The notes under the pieces: model-generated | What the model saw: only the letters and a program-made list of their open reading frames with translations | Told to the model about the DNA's origin: nothing | The model's database searches: none | Shown: positions 40,983-50,522 of the stretch, in pieces | Layout: the number at the start of each line of letters is the position of its first letter | Position numbering within the stretch: position 1 is the first letter of the stretch | Translations under genes and position numbers: made by a program | Source: Hanstruepera marina | GTDB lineage: Bacteria; Bacteroidota; Bacteroidia; Flavobacteriales; Flavobacteriaceae | Direction: 5' to 3' | NCBI RefSeq assembly: GCF_019880635.1 | Contig: NZ_JAINVX010000001.1 | Coordinates: 682,001 to 746,000, forward strand | Length of the DNA: 64,000 nucleotides

Positions 40983-42289
40983 GACTCGATAGTTTGAAAA
41001 GTGTTTTGATATGCCTTTTGTATGTCGCTTTCATAATGTGTGTAAAATTCAGGATCAAAGTTGGCTTGTTTTAAATGTTGAACAACATAATCTGTTGTTC
41101 GTTTTTCGGTTAACCATTTGTCACAAATGTCATGGCGCAGGCGTACTCCAAAGGTGTTTATGCCTAAAAATATTTGGGTGTCTTTATGGTAGGCTATAGT
41201 AATACATTTATTATCGTCTTTATGAATCCAATGAAAATGTTGCTCATAATCGGGTTTGCCTTTTTTGCCATGAACCCAGCCATAGGTTTGGTACTCAATA
41301 TCAAAAAACTTGGCGGAATTAAACCAATGACCTGGTTTATATGGAATGCGATTACCACAAATGGTTTGGGCAATGGTTTCGCCCATCATCCTACCCGTGT
41401 ACCAAACCGCTTCAATGGTTTTTCTGTTTCCAATGGGATCGCGTTGTTCCGCACAATCCCCAATAGCGTAAACATCAGTCATGTTGGTTTCTAAATACCG
41501 ATTGACCAAAACCCCTTTGTTGATTTGAATTCCAGAATTTTTAAGAAAGGAAATATTGGGTGTTACACCAGCAGTCAAACCCACAAAATCACATGGGATT
41601 TCTTCGTTGGTTTCTTTAATTACTATGGCTTTTACTTTACCCTTGTCATCCGAAAGGATTTCCTTTAAGCTACTGGATAATCTTAAATCTATGCCATTTC
41701 GTTGAATTTCACGATTAATCATTGCTGATTCGCCTTTGGGCAGAACACCATTCCAAAAACTGCTTTCGCGGACTAAAAACGTTACTGGAATGTCTCGCGA
41801 ATGAAGCATTTCAGCCAGTTCAACACCAATTAACCCACCACCAACAATTACCGCTCGCTTACAGGTTTTGTTGTCAGGTGCATAAACTTCTAAATTTTCT
41901 AAATCCTGTTTACTATACAAGCCCTGAACACCGTTTAAATCTTGTCCTGGCCATCCAAATTTGTTGGGTTTACTACCTGTTGCAATTATTAATTTATCAT
42001 AAGTGATTGTGTCGCCATCAGAAAAGTGGAGGGTTTTGGACGAGGTGTTAATTTGGTTGACAAAGCCTTTTTTTAAATTGATTCGGTTCTTTTTCCAAAA
42101 CCAATCTTCATAAGGTTTGGTATTTTCAAACGACATGTGTCCCATGTAAATATACATAAGTGCTGTTCTTGAGAAGAAAAAATCAGATTCTGCTGAAACC
42201 AGTGTTATTTTTTTATCGGATAGTTTTCTAATATGTCGAGCGGCTGTAACACCAGAAATTCCATTACCAATAATAACGACATGTTCCAT
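40979..42289 (-). CDS. NAD(P)H/FAD-dependent pyridine nucleotide-disulfide-type oxidoreductase
   Basis: 436 residues. FAD site IIGNGISGVTAARHIRKLS (~5-23), NADH site VIVGGGLIGVELAEMLHSR (~148-166), and the second FAD block VYAIGDCAEQRDP (~270). This resembles nitrite-reductase-associated and rubredoxin-reductase-like flavoproteins. No active-site disulfide pair is seen. The C-terminal ~120 residues (WFNSAKFFDIEYQTYGWVHG onward) are an extra domain. Coupled by ATGA overlap to the ferredoxin protein downstream, it probably feeds that protein electrons. Confidence 0.88.
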   Translation of the reverse strand: MEHVVIIGNGISGVTAARHIRKLSDKKITLVSAESDFFFSRTALMYIYMGHMSFENTKPYEDWFWKKNRINLKKGFVNQINTSSKTLHFSDGDTITYDKLIIATGSKPNKFGWPGQDLNGVQGLYSKQDLENLEVYAPDNKTCKRAVIVGGGLIGVELAEMLHSRDIPVTFLVRESSFWNGVLPKGESAMINREIQRNGIDLRLSSSLKEILSDDKGKVKAIVIKETNEEIPCDFVGLTAGVTPNISFLKNSGIQINKGVLVNRYLETNMTDVYAIGDCAEQRDPIGNRKTIEAVWYTGRMMGETIAQTICGNRIPYKPGHWFNSAKFFDIEYQTYGWVHGKKGKPDYEQHFHWIHKDDNKCITIAYHKDTQIFLGINTFGVRLRHDICDKWLTEKRTTDYVVQHLKQANFDPEFYTHYESDIQKAYQNTFQTIES

Positions 42290-42385
42290 ATAATTGCTTT
42301 GTTGGTTTGCTTTAGGTCGAAGGAAATGTTAAAACCTTATTCCTTAAACTTGAGTTTGTTTAAATTTAGGGATAAATTAACATTT

Positions 42386-43396
42386 ATGCGCTTTCTTTTT
42401 GGTCTTGTTCTTTTTTTTGTAATTGTTGGGTGTTCAATGCGCCCAGCAGATAGCCCAAAGATTAATGGTGTTAGTTTTGTGGCTTCGGGCGTCCCTATTG
42501 ATTCTTCGCATACCAACCCTATGGTACGTATACATGCGAACTATGCCGCCATAATGCCTTTTGGGTTTATTCAGGATTTGGAGCATCCAGAAATTTTTTT
42601 TAATTCAGAACGGCAATGGTTTGGAGAGACGCTAGCAGGAGCAAAGCAGTACATTGAGTCCATACGGGAACATGATATTAAAATAATGCTGAAACCACAG
42701 TTGTGGGTTTGGCATGGTGCTTACACAGGTTTTATTGAAATGCAAAATGAAACCGATTGGAAAACTTTAGAAGATACGTATTCAAAATACATTTTGGAAT
42801 ATGCCCATTTGGCTCAAGAATTACATGTTGAAATATTTTGTATCGGTACAGAGCTTGATTTTTTTATTAAGAACAGACCCGATTTTTGGTTTGATTTAAT
42901 AAAAAAAGTTAGAACGACTTATAATGGGAAACTCACCTATGCCGCTAATTGGGATGAGTTTAAACGGACACCGTTTTGGCGTGAATTGGACTTTATAGGT
43001 ATTGATGCTTATTTTCCCATTAGTGATAATCGAACGCCATCTGTTGAAGATTGCATTAGAGGCTGGGATGCGCATAAGCCCATTATTAAAAAGTACGCCG
43101 ATTCGATAAATAAGCCTGTTGTGTTTACCGAATATGGCTATAGAAGTGTAGATTATTCAGCAAAAGAACCGTGGAAAAGTGACCGAAATATGACACAGGT
43201 TAATTTGGAGGCTCAAAAACATGCCACACAAGCCTTGTATGATGTGTTTTGGCATGAGCCTTGGTTTTCAGGTGGTTTTGTTTGGAAATGGTTTCATAGC
43301 CACGACACAGTTGGTGGTAATGAAAACAGCCAATATACACCACAAAATAAACCTGTGGAGTCCGTTATAAAATCACACTACAAGCTACACCGTTAG
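42386..43396 (+). CDS. glycoside hydrolase family 113-like lipoprotein
   Basis: 336 residues starting at ATG 42386. A longer in-frame start at 42233 would overlap the divergent oxidoreductase gene, and the chosen start puts a lipoprotein signal (LFGLVLFFVIVGC, Cys ~17) at the front. The TIM-barrel enzyme has KIMLKPQLWVWHG, IFCIGTELDFF (acid/base Glu), FIGIDAYFPIS, and VFTEYGYRS (nucleophile Glu), as in GH113 beta-mannanases. It probably works at the cell surface or in the periplasm on mannan-type glycans. Convergent with the next gene, 4-bp stop overlap. Confidence 0.83.
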   Translation: MRFLFGLVLFFVIVGCSMRPADSPKINGVSFVASGVPIDSSHTNPMVRIHANYAAIMPFGFIQDLEHPEIFFNSERQWFGETLAGAKQYIESIREHDIKIMLKPQLWVWHGAYTGFIEMQNETDWKTLEDTYSKYILEYAHLAQELHVEIFCIGTELDFFIKNRPDFWFDLIKKVRTTYNGKLTYAANWDEFKRTPFWRELDFIGIDAYFPISDNRTPSVEDCIRGWDAHKPIIKKYADSINKPVVFTEYGYRSVDYSAKEPWKSDRNMTQVNLEAQKHATQALYDVFWHEPWFSGGFVWKWFHSHDTVGGNENSQYTPQNKPVESVIKSHYKLHR

Positions 43397-44919
43397 TCCT
43401 CGGCATCAATAATTTTAAAATCCTTTATGGCCTGATTGGGTTCAATAATATTATAGCCTTTCCAAAACTCGGGATCGTATTTTGGGAGATAGGTTGGCGT
43501 AACATTAGGTGTCTCTGTAAAACTATTGTACTCGTTTTCAGAGATTGGATTAGACTCAAAAACTATGAGTTCTTTTTTTGTGGTATTATTGATTATAAAA
43601 TGAATGTTTGTTGCTATTTCATTTTGTTTTCTACGGCCTTTAACGTGTTTGTTCTTTTCAATAATTTTTAAGGGCCTGTCAATACCAAAGCGTTCACCAA
43701 ATTCACTATCGGCATATTTAAGGGTGTATTTATCTTTATCGTTTTTAATATAGATAATGGTGCCTTTTTTAAGATATTCCCTGTATGATACGCCCAGTAG
43801 ATTAAACTTTCTTAAAGGTTTTACATTTTCATAATCAACACGAACTATGGCAAAGTCGTCCGTGTTTACGTAGAGTGTTCCTTTATAGTCTTCTTTGCGT
43901 TTTGGCTTGAATGTAATGGTGTAAACAAACTCGTCATTCAAATAAGCAAAGTCTAAAAGCGTAAATTCATAGCGATTGGATTTTTCAATAAAGTTTAAAT
44001 CGGTGTCTTCTTTAAGAAAGGTGTTGTTTTCAAAGCCGTGAATGTTTCTTTTTCTATATTTTAAAAAGTTTTCCTTGCGTTTTTTTTCGCGTTCCTTTTT
44101 TTCTTCAATAAACTCGGCGGTTTCTTTTTCCACTTGTTTTTCATCAAAAAAGGATGAGTCTATTTCTTCTTTGGTGCCAAACCAACCCGATTTAATTTTA
44201 AAGTAGGAGTCTCGCTTAACATGTTTTTTAATCATGTCGTTAAATCGTTTCTCGTAATTTTCGAAAGTAATTTCATTCTTTTTGTCGTATAAATGTGAGG
44301 CTTTAAAAATCTCCATTTTTTGTGGTGACGAAGCCTCTATTTTGCCATACAGTTCTCCTAATATCTCGGTGTGGTCGTCCGTGTTTTTCGGAATGGATTG
44401 CATGACGCTGTCTATAAACGGTTGGTTAAATTCTGGGATAGTAGTCTTTTTAACCTTAACATCGCCTTTTATAAGATTGGTATAAAAGGATTCTCGGTAA
44501 AACAGCTTTCTTTTATGATAGTCTAAATCATAATTGTCTGCTAAATTGGCTTTAATTTTTTCCAGAATTTCTTTAATGGTATAGTTCTTATTTGTAATTA
44601 AAACTTCACTTAAATCTATAGCTTTGGTTCGTAGCACAATTAGGCTATCTGTGAAATTTTCAATAGCGATACGTTTTTTTTCGTAACCGAGACAACTGAT
44701 AAAAAGGGAATCTTTTGCCGTGATTTTTTTATCAATAGTGATGTTGAATTCTCCTAAATCATTGCTGATAACTCCGGTGTTGTCGTCTATAGCAATTGTA
44801 GCAAATGGAATTGGCGTTCTAGCTGTAGAATCAATGATTTTAGCCGAAATTGACCGTTGCGAAAACAACGATGTAGAAACAATACATAGGAAAGAAAAAA
44901 TTACTTTGGTTAGCTTCAT
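43393..44919 (-). CDS. secreted protein with N-terminal carboxypeptidase-regulatory-like domain
   Basis: 508 residues from the ATG at 44919 (signal peptide VIFSFLCIVSTSLFSQ); an ATG at 44955 adds 12 residues before it. Residues ~25-105 are a CarboxypepD_reg-like beta-sandwich (PFATIAIDDNTGVISNDLGE, FISCLGYEKKRI). The long remainder is charged in the middle (EETAEFIEEKKEREKKRKE-like run) and then rich in strands (YTITFKPKRKEDYKGTLYVN, FAIVRVDYENVKPL). That second half resembles proteins of the DUF5686-type envelope family without its barrel. Function unknown; periplasmic or outer-membrane associated. Confidence 0.75.
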   Translation of the reverse strand: MKLTKVIFSFLCIVSTSLFSQRSISAKIIDSTARTPIPFATIAIDDNTGVISNDLGEFNITIDKKITAKDSLFISCLGYEKKRIAIENFTDSLIVLRTKAIDLSEVLITNKNYTIKEILEKIKANLADNYDLDYHKRKLFYRESFYTNLIKGDVKVKKTTIPEFNQPFIDSVMQSIPKNTDDHTEILGELYGKIEASSPQKMEIFKASHLYDKKNEITFENYEKRFNDMIKKHVKRDSYFKIKSGWFGTKEEIDSSFFDEKQVEKETAEFIEEKKEREKKRKENFLKYRKRNIHGFENNTFLKEDTDLNFIEKSNRYEFTLLDFAYLNDEFVYTITFKPKRKEDYKGTLYVNTDDFAIVRVDYENVKPLRKFNLLGVSYREYLKKGTIIYIKNDKDKYTLKYADSEFGERFGIDRPLKIIEKNKHVKGRRKQNEIATNIHFIINNTTKKELIVFESNPISENEYNSFTETPNVTPTYLPKYDPEFWKGYNIIEPNQAIKDFKIIDAED

Positions 44920-45033
44920 GTTAATTGGTTTTGGCTCGAAAATATTCTTTTTCAATTGATTGATGGTTAAATTTAGCTATTTATTAAGTGAGATTTATCT
45001 TATTTTTAACAGACGAATAAGGAACAGGTTTTG

Positions 45034-45789
45034 TTACAATGCAATGTGCTTTTTGTAGTAACCATAAAGTTCATCTGCTGAAGCACCAAACCATTTTTTA
45101 ACATAGATAGTCCAAAAGTGATATTGTAGTTTCCAGATACCATGCGTTTGGTAGAGTCTGGCAGAGGTTTTGATTTTTTTGTTGATTACCTTGAACTGTT
45201 TTCTGGTGTATAACGCATTTATAAGCATGTTATCCTCGTAGATGGTATAATTCTCGTCATAACCACCAATATCATTAAATAGTTTTTTGGTAATAAACTG
45301 ACTTTGGTCACCACCTCTGCAAGCACGCCATGAAAATTGGGTGAGCCAACTGGCTAGTTGTAGCCACCAATGCTTACTGTCGAATTGCAAGCGAAAACAA
45401 CCCGCTGGATTGCCATTTTCTATTTCATTTATGATATGAGCGTCAAAGTTCTTTGGTGGAAATGAATCGGCATGAAGAAAATAGAGTATGTTGCCTGTGG
45501 CATATTTGGCGCCTAAGTTCATTTGTTTGGCTCTGCCTTTTTTGGAGTGATGTAGTTTGATATCGATTTTAGGCTCATCTTCTTGACACACTTTTTCACA
45601 ATATTCAAAATCACTTGAAGTGACGAACAATTTTATTTTTTCAAGGGTTTCATCGGTACTGCCACCATCAACAATTATGATTTCGGCTATGTTTTTTGGT
45701 GTTGCGTTTTCAAAGAGATGGTTTAATAATGACTTGATGTTTTCAGCTTCATTTAGAACGGGTATGATTATGGATAACTGATTAGTCAT
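45034..45789 (-). CDS. TIGR04283-type glycosyltransferase (arsenosugar cluster)
   Basis: 251 residues of the GT2 fold: LSIIIPVLNEAENIKSLL, IIVDGGSTDETLE, and the DxD-like LHADSFPP, then FSWRACRGGDQSQFITKKLF and YDENYTIYEDNML. TIGR04283 members typically sit in arsenosugar loci. It overlaps the DUF547 gene by 8 bp and is the last gene of the minus-strand cluster. Confidence 0.85.
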   Translation of the reverse strand: MTNQLSIIIPVLNEAENIKSLLNHLFENATPKNIAEIIIVDGGSTDETLEKIKLFVTSSDFEYCEKVCQEDEPKIDIKLHHSKKGRAKQMNLGAKYATGNILYFLHADSFPPKNFDAHIINEIENGNPAGCFRLQFDSKHWWLQLASWLTQFSWRACRGGDQSQFITKKLFNDIGGYDENYTIYEDNMLINALYTRKQFKVINKKIKTSARLYQTHGIWKLQYHFWTIYVKKWFGASADELYGYYKKHIAL

Positions 45790-46561
45790 TTAAATCCCAA
45801 TTGTAGTCCCTATATTTGATTTTAGCGTCCTCAGAGATGTTTACTTCTGCATACTGATTTAGAAAGTCAATCAGACTACCATTTTGTTTGAAATCTTTTG
45901 CGAACCATTTGAATATTTTGGAAAGTTCTAAATCGTTATTGGTGATTTTATTCTTTGCCTTGTCATTTAAGAAGTCTTTTGTGGCATCGGTGAGTTGTTG
46001 CTCTAGTTTATCTGCAATATAGGCTTCGTTAGACAGTTTGGGGCATGATTGAGACGCACAAACAATAGCAAAGTGAATTCTAGGTTCATCCATTTTACGC
46101 AAGATATCATGTTCAATTTGGTTTAAGGATAATTGCTCGCCATTGAAGGTGTAAAATTTTTGATTCCACGGGTCTTTAATGTCCTTGATGCTTTTTACTG
46201 GGTAATTTCGAATGATTAAATCTACGGTTAAAGCATTGTAAGCATTTATCCAATAGGCTAATTTATCATTTTTGGAAAGAGCTTTAAACTCATCTTTTGA
46301 TGATAGTAATGTTAATACATTAATATAATTTAATATTGCTTCACGATCATTTTTAAATGACGAATAGTTTACTTTACCATCATGCGATACATGTTCTTGT
46401 AATAACTCATCCCATAAATTATGCAATGAGTCAATGGTAAAAAAACGACTTGAAAGTTTTTGATGGGATGTTTTATTGGCAGGTGTATCTTGAGCAAAGG
46501 TATTGGTCAGAATACCTGAAATTATGACCCCAATATAAAGTGTTAAAACAATTTTTTTCAT
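45782..46561 (-). CDS. DUF547 domain-containing secreted protein
   Basis: 259 residues with a signal peptide (IVLTLYIGVIISGILTNTFA). The DUF547 core is plain: DGKVNYSSFKNDREAIL, LAYWINAYNALTVDLII, QIEHDILRKM, and IHFAIVCASQSCPKLSNEAY with its C-x-S-C-P. The fold resembles papain-like or glutaredoxin-associated domains, but the activity is not established. It recurs beside arsenosugar genes, and here it lies between the ArsM gene and a glycosyltransferase. Confidence 0.87.
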   Translation of the reverse strand: MKKIVLTLYIGVIISGILTNTFAQDTPANKTSHQKLSSRFFTIDSLHNLWDELLQEHVSHDGKVNYSSFKNDREAILNYINVLTLLSSKDEFKALSKNDKLAYWINAYNALTVDLIIRNYPVKSIKDIKDPWNQKFYTFNGEQLSLNQIEHDILRKMDEPRIHFAIVCASQSCPKLSNEAYIADKLEQQLTDATKDFLNDKAKNKITNNDLELSKIFKWFAKDFKQNGSLIDFLNQYAEVNISEDAKIKYRDYNWDLND

Positions 46562-46596
46562 ACCGTTTAGAGTTCAATAACTATTCCAACCTCTAA

Positions 46597-47568
46597 TTAG
46601 CAACAGCCACCACCATCATAATGGAAGGTAGATTCGCTAATAAATATATCATCCCTATTTAAAGATGCTAAAGCATTGGCTGTTTTATCACATATGGCCA
46701 AAGGTTGATTTTTCAATAAAACATGTCCAGCCTTATCGTCAAAATAATCATCATCACCGAAATAAATAGCCGCTTTTCCAGTAAATATACAAGGCCCATC
46801 GGCTGGTATTGGGTCTTTTATTGCAGCAACTTCAATGGATTCAATGTAAATCAACTCATCTGTTGGATAATGCTTTGGATCCAAAATTCTATAAGGTTTT
46901 CTAGCACGAATTTCAATGGTTCCAAAACCAGCATCAGTCAGCATTTTAACATACTCTACTATAGGTAAACTTCCACTTAAACACAAAGCGCGCAGCCGTT
47001 CATCATTTCTTAGGGTATCGTTCATGGGTTGTTCACATGTAGGATCACTCATGACCAAGCGCCCATGTGGTTTTAAAACACGGTACATTTCTGAAATGGC
47101 CTTTTTAAGATCATCCGTTTTAAAAATATTAAACAAGCAGTTTTGTGCTGCTACATCAATACTGTTATCTTCTACAGGAAGATTTAAGGCATTTCCTTTT
47201 TTTAAATTCACAAACTCGCTTTTAAACCAAGGATTCATGGCTTCAGCTTCTTTAAAATTATTGTGCGAGGCTTCTAGCATTTCATCCACCATATCAATAC
47301 CAACCACACCATGTTTTTTACGATTGAAATAGGCAAACTGTAATAATTCCATACCACCTCCAACGCCAACATAAAGCATTTTAGGGCTGTTGGTTAAATC
47401 GCGAGCATGTACCGTACTGCCGCAGCCGTAGTTCATTTCCTGCATGATTTTTGGAATTTTCAACCCTGGTAGTTCCCAAATGGGATTAGTTGTACAGCAT
47501 AAACCGACATCTGGAGTTAGTGCTGCTTCTTTATAAACATCAAGGGTGGTGTCAAGGTAGTTGCTCAT
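46597..47568 (-). CDS. arsM: arsenosugar biosynthesis arsenite methyltransferase ArsM
   Basis: 323 residues. A class I SAM methyltransferase: YVGVGGGMELLQFAYFN (SAM glycine loop), VVGIDMVDEMLEASHNN, and FVNLKKGNALNLPVEDNSID. Cysteines lie at DVGLCCTTNPIW (~22), CGSTVHARD, AQNCLF, and the C-terminal GGGCC, candidate As(III) ligands. It methylates arsenite toward dimethylarsenite, the substrate of ArsS. Five bp separate it from the nucleoside phosphorylase. The paired C-terminal cysteines are a notable tail. Confidence 0.9.
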   Translation of the reverse strand: MSNYLDTTLDVYKEAALTPDVGLCCTTNPIWELPGLKIPKIMQEMNYGCGSTVHARDLTNSPKMLYVGVGGGMELLQFAYFNRKKHGVVGIDMVDEMLEASHNNFKEAEAMNPWFKSEFVNLKKGNALNLPVEDNSIDVAAQNCLFNIFKTDDLKKAISEMYRVLKPHGRLVMSDPTCEQPMNDTLRNDERLRALCLSGSLPIVEYVKMLTDAGFGTIEIRARKPYRILDPKHYPTDELIYIESIEVAAIKDPIPADGPCIFTGKAAIYFGDDDYFDDKAGHVLLKNQPLAICDKTANALASLNRDDIFISESTFHYDGGGCC

Positions 47569-47572
47569 GTAT

Positions 47573-48385
47573 TTAAAGTGATTTAATTAGTTCTTTGAAA
47601 AGCGTTATCATTTGTGGTTCTGCTTGGCCTGCCATTTCAATAATTTCAGATATATCAACAGGTTTTAGATTATCTGGGTCGCACTCATCGGTTAAAACTG
47701 ACACGGCTGCTGCCTTTAATTTTAAATGGTTGGCAACAATAATCTCTGGAACCGTGCTCATGCCAACAGCATCGGCACCCATGGTTTTGAGCATCCTATA
47801 TTCCGCTCGTGTTTCCAATTGCGGACCAACCACACTGGCATAAACCCCTTTATGTAGGGTAATGCCTTGCGCTTTGGCAATGGCTTCAAAATTAGCATTA
47901 ATTTCGGCATCATAGGGTTCACTCATATCCGTGAAACGTTCACCAAGAAATTCAACCCCTTTAAATGCCAATGGCGAACTGCCTTGAAGGTTAATATGGT
48001 CGTCAATCAACATGAGTTCTCCCTTTTTAAAGTTCAAATTGATCGCTCCAGAGGCGTTGGAAACCAATAAAGTTTTTATACCTAATTTTTCCATTATGCG
48101 TACTGGGAAGGTCACATCTTGCAGAGAGTAGCCTTCGTAAACATGAAAACGGCCTTGCATAATTACTGCCTTTTTGCCTTCAATTACCCCATAAATTAAT
48201 TTGCCTTTATGGAACTCGACCGTAGCTGTTGGGAAATTTGGAATATGGTTATAGCTAACTTCGGACAGAATCTCTACTTCATCCAATAGTTTTCCCAAAC
48301 CCGTTCCGAGAATGATACCAATTTCTGGGCTTTCAAATCCTTTATTTTGTAAATATTCTGTTGTTTCAGTTATGAATTTTATCAT
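47573..48385 (-). CDS. purine-nucleoside phosphorylase
   Basis: 270 residues of the trimeric PNP family: IGIILGTGLGKLLDEV, MQGRFHVYEGYSLQDVTFPV, LLVSNASGAINLNFKKGELM, GVYASVVGPQLETRAEYRML, and DAVGMSTVPEIIVANHLKL. It splits purine ribosides with phosphate. In this cluster it may remove adenine from the 5'-deoxyadenosyl arsenical made by ArsS, an inference from position; general purine salvage is the alternative. It overlaps the TIGR04282 gene by 20 bp. Confidence 0.93.
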   Translation of the reverse strand: MIKFITETTEYLQNKGFESPEIGIILGTGLGKLLDEVEILSEVSYNHIPNFPTATVEFHKGKLIYGVIEGKKAVIMQGRFHVYEGYSLQDVTFPVRIMEKLGIKTLLVSNASGAINLNFKKGELMLIDDHINLQGSSPLAFKGVEFLGERFTDMSEPYDAEINANFEAIAKAQGITLHKGVYASVVGPQLETRAEYRMLKTMGADAVGMSTVPEIIVANHLKLKAAAVSVLTDECDPDNLKPVDISEIIEMAGQAEPQMITLFKELIKSL

Positions 48386-48980
48386 GTAAATACGTGTTAT
48401 AAATTGATGAGGTCTTTAAATCCTCAAAGGTATCAATATCGTTTAATGTTTGTAATAAACCAATTGAAATAGCAGAGGAATTTAATTCTTCAATGGTTTT
48501 GTTAAGTAGGTTGGAATCACTCCAAGGTTTGTTGTCAAAAATAGTATGATTTAGGTTTTTTATGCCAACCAAATAGTAACCACCATCTTCAGCTGGTCCA
48601 AAAACTGTGTCGTGAGTTTTCAATGATTCAAAGGCTTGATTTATGATAACTTCTGAAATGTCAGGTAAGTCAGAACCTATAAGTACAATGTTTTTATAGC
48701 CTTTTTCAAAACCATCTTTAAAAGCGTTTTTCATGCGTTCGCCCAAATCATTTCCTTTCTGAACCGTTTTATAAGTATTTGGCCATTTTGTAACGATTAC
48801 AGCATCAGAAAAATAGATGTGCGTATCAACTAAAAGATTTTGTGTAGCTTTTTCGGTTTTTTTAACCAGCAGTTTATATACTTCAAAGGCTTCTTGGTCA
48901 CCAATGGTTTTTGCCAATCGTGTTTTTACTTTACCTAATTTTATGTTTTTCACAAAAACGATGACTAGATTGTCACTCAT
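48366..48980 (-). CDS. TIGR04282-type arsenosugar biosynthesis glycosyltransferase
   Basis: 204 residues. VIVFVKNIKLGKVKTRLAK is the nucleotide-binding start of the family (a Gly-x-x-KTRLA motif), VLIGSDLPDISEVIINQAF the metal-site region, and FGPAEDGGYYLVGIK the conserved block. These enzymes resemble nucleotidyl/glycosyl transferases such as CofC. It would attach the glycerol or sugar part of arsenosugars. The start at 48980 (MSDNLV) is preferred; an ATG two codons earlier is possible. It overlaps the rhodanese stop by 8 bp. Confidence 0.87.
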   Translation of the reverse strand: MSDNLVIVFVKNIKLGKVKTRLAKTIGDQEAFEVYKLLVKKTEKATQNLLVDTHIYFSDAVIVTKWPNTYKTVQKGNDLGERMKNAFKDGFEKGYKNIVLIGSDLPDISEVIINQAFESLKTHDTVFGPAEDGGYYLVGIKNLNHTIFDNKPWSDSNLLNKTIEELNSSAISIGLLQTLNDIDTFEDLKTSSIYNTYLHDKIHN

Positions 48981-49470
48981 AAACACATTCGCCTTTAGTT
49001 AACCATTTGCTCCATTCTTTTGAAAAGCCATGAATTTTATTAGTTTTTCCTTGCTTGTTATAAATAGGGAAGTTACTGTTTTTCCATTCAAAAATACCAC
49101 CATACAGATTATAAACGTTGGTGTAACCTAACTTTTGTAATTGTTCTGCAATGTCTTCAGAACGAATTCCCAAGGAGCAATACACTACAATTTGTTCGTT
49201 TTTATTTGGAATTAAATTTTCAACATTTTCAATACTAAACGTATTGTAACCTACATGAATAGCATCTTTTATATAGCTAACATCATACTCTTTTTGCTCT
49301 CTGGCATCTAGAATTACAGCTTTTGTTTTGGGCATGGCCAATTCCTGAACTGACATGTAGGGAACCGAACGGGTATTGTGCTTTTTCAGCAAATCGGATA
49401 ATGATTCCTGCGCATGGCTTACGCTGGGAATCATGACTAAGAATAATATATATTTTAATAATTTGTACAT
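48973..49470 (-). CDS. periplasmic rhodanese-like protein
   Basis: 165 residues from ATG 49470, with a signal peptide (YILFLVMIPSVSHAQ). A single rhodanese domain: KAVILDAREQKEYDVSYIKD, then the catalytic loop VVYCSLGIRSEDIAEQL with an intact cysteine, and YGGIFEWKNSNFP. It transfers sulfane sulfur or acts on thiols in the periplasm. Present between ArsS and the glycosyltransferase, it could supply sulfur for thio-arsenicals, which is speculation. An earlier in-frame start at 49491 lies inside arsS. Confidence 0.87.
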   Translation of the reverse strand: MYKLLKYILFLVMIPSVSHAQESLSDLLKKHNTRSVPYMSVQELAMPKTKAVILDAREQKEYDVSYIKDAIHVGYNTFSIENVENLIPNKNEQIVVYCSLGIRSEDIAEQLQKLGYTNVYNLYGGIFEWKNSNFPIYNKQGKTNKIHGFSKEWSKWLTKGECVYE

Positions 49471-50522
49471 TATGTAACACTTCCTTGGCAACTACTTCCT
49501 GCACCAGCAGTACATCCGTAGCAGTGTTGAGAAATAACAATTGAGCGACTCTCAATTGTTTCAGAATTATATTCCGAAATGTGCTTGACTTTACTATTTA
49601 TAGGTAAGTTTAGCATTTGGTTAAAATCACAATCATATAAATAGCCATCCCAACTCACTGAAAGGGTATTGGTACACATCACGTTTTTTACAGCATTGGG
49701 ATTATAAGCTTCAACTAAAGCATACATGTAGTCTTCGTAATTTTCTGAAGCAATTAAATAATCCAAAAATCGGCTTATGGGCAGGTTAGTTATAGCTAAT
49801 AAATTATGAAATTGTATTTCAAAATCATCCCATAATGCTTTTTTAAAGTCTTTTTCCAAAGCCGTTTGATTGCCAGGTAAAAAAGCTCCAGAGGGATTGT
49901 AAACTAAATCTAAACGTAATTCACTATCAGGCATACCGTAACCAACAGCATTTAAATCTTTAAGCGCTTGAATGGATTTGTCAAAAACACCGTCGCCACG
50001 TTGTTTGTCAGTTTTCCCTTTTGTCCAGTGTGGCATGGAACTCACCACATGAATATTATGCTTTTTAAAAAACTCGGGTAAATCATGGTATTTTTTATTA
50101 GCTCGAATAATGGTAAGATTGGAACGCACTATAAAATCTTGAATGCCTGCTTTGGAAGCTTCTTCAACAAACCATCGAAAATTAGGGTTCATTTCAGGGG
50201 CACCTCCAGTTAAGTCGAGTGTATGGGCATTGGTGTTTTTTATAACCTCTAAACATTGTAGCATGGTCTCTTTGGTCATAATTTCCTTACGGTCAGGACC
50301 TGCATCAACGTGGCAATGCGCACAAACTTGATTGCACATGTACCCCACATTTATTTGTAAGATTTCAAGTTTTTTTGCTCGTAAGGGAAATTGATTACTT
50401 TCAGCAATTTTATCTTTAAATTTTGGCAAATCACCATTTTGAAAGATGCCGTTTGATAAGATTTCTAACTGACGTTTACTTTGGGCTAATTCACTATGTC
50501 TTTTATGGAGCGATTTCAGCAT
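49470..50522 (-). CDS. arsS: arsenosugar biosynthesis radical SAM protein ArsS
   Basis: 350 residues. The radical SAM cluster motif is MCNQVCAHCHVDAGPD (~58-73), with LDLTGGAPEMNP as the second SAM motif. A C-terminal cysteine-rich region (VMCTNTLSVSWDGYLYDCDF and HCYGCTAGAGSSCQG) matches the SPASM-like tail of this family. Known ArsS members join the 5'-deoxyadenosyl group to dimethylarsenite, the committed arsenosugar step. It directly abuts the AhpD-like gene and overlaps the rhodanese start by one base. Confidence 0.92.
   Translation of the reverse strand: MLKSLHKRHSELAQSKRQLEILSNGIFQNGDLPKFKDKIAESNQFPLRAKKLEILQINVGYMCNQVCAHCHVDAGPDRKEIMTKETMLQCLEVIKNTNAHTLDLTGGAPEMNPNFRWFVEEASKAGIQDFIVRSNLTIIRANKKYHDLPEFFKKHNIHVVSSMPHWTKGKTDKQRGDGVFDKSIQALKDLNAVGYGMPDSELRLDLVYNPSGAFLPGNQTALEKDFKKALWDDFEIQFHNLLAITNLPISRFLDYLIASENYEDYMYALVEAYNPNAVKNVMCTNTLSVSWDGYLYDCDFNQMLNLPINSKVKHISEYNSETIESRSIVISQHCYGCTAGAGSSCQGSVT

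Noticed and set aside
42233-42385. Longer N-terminus for the GH113-like lipoprotein
   Set aside because: It would overlap the start of the divergent oxidoreductase gene and bury the lipoprotein signal 50 residues inside the protein.
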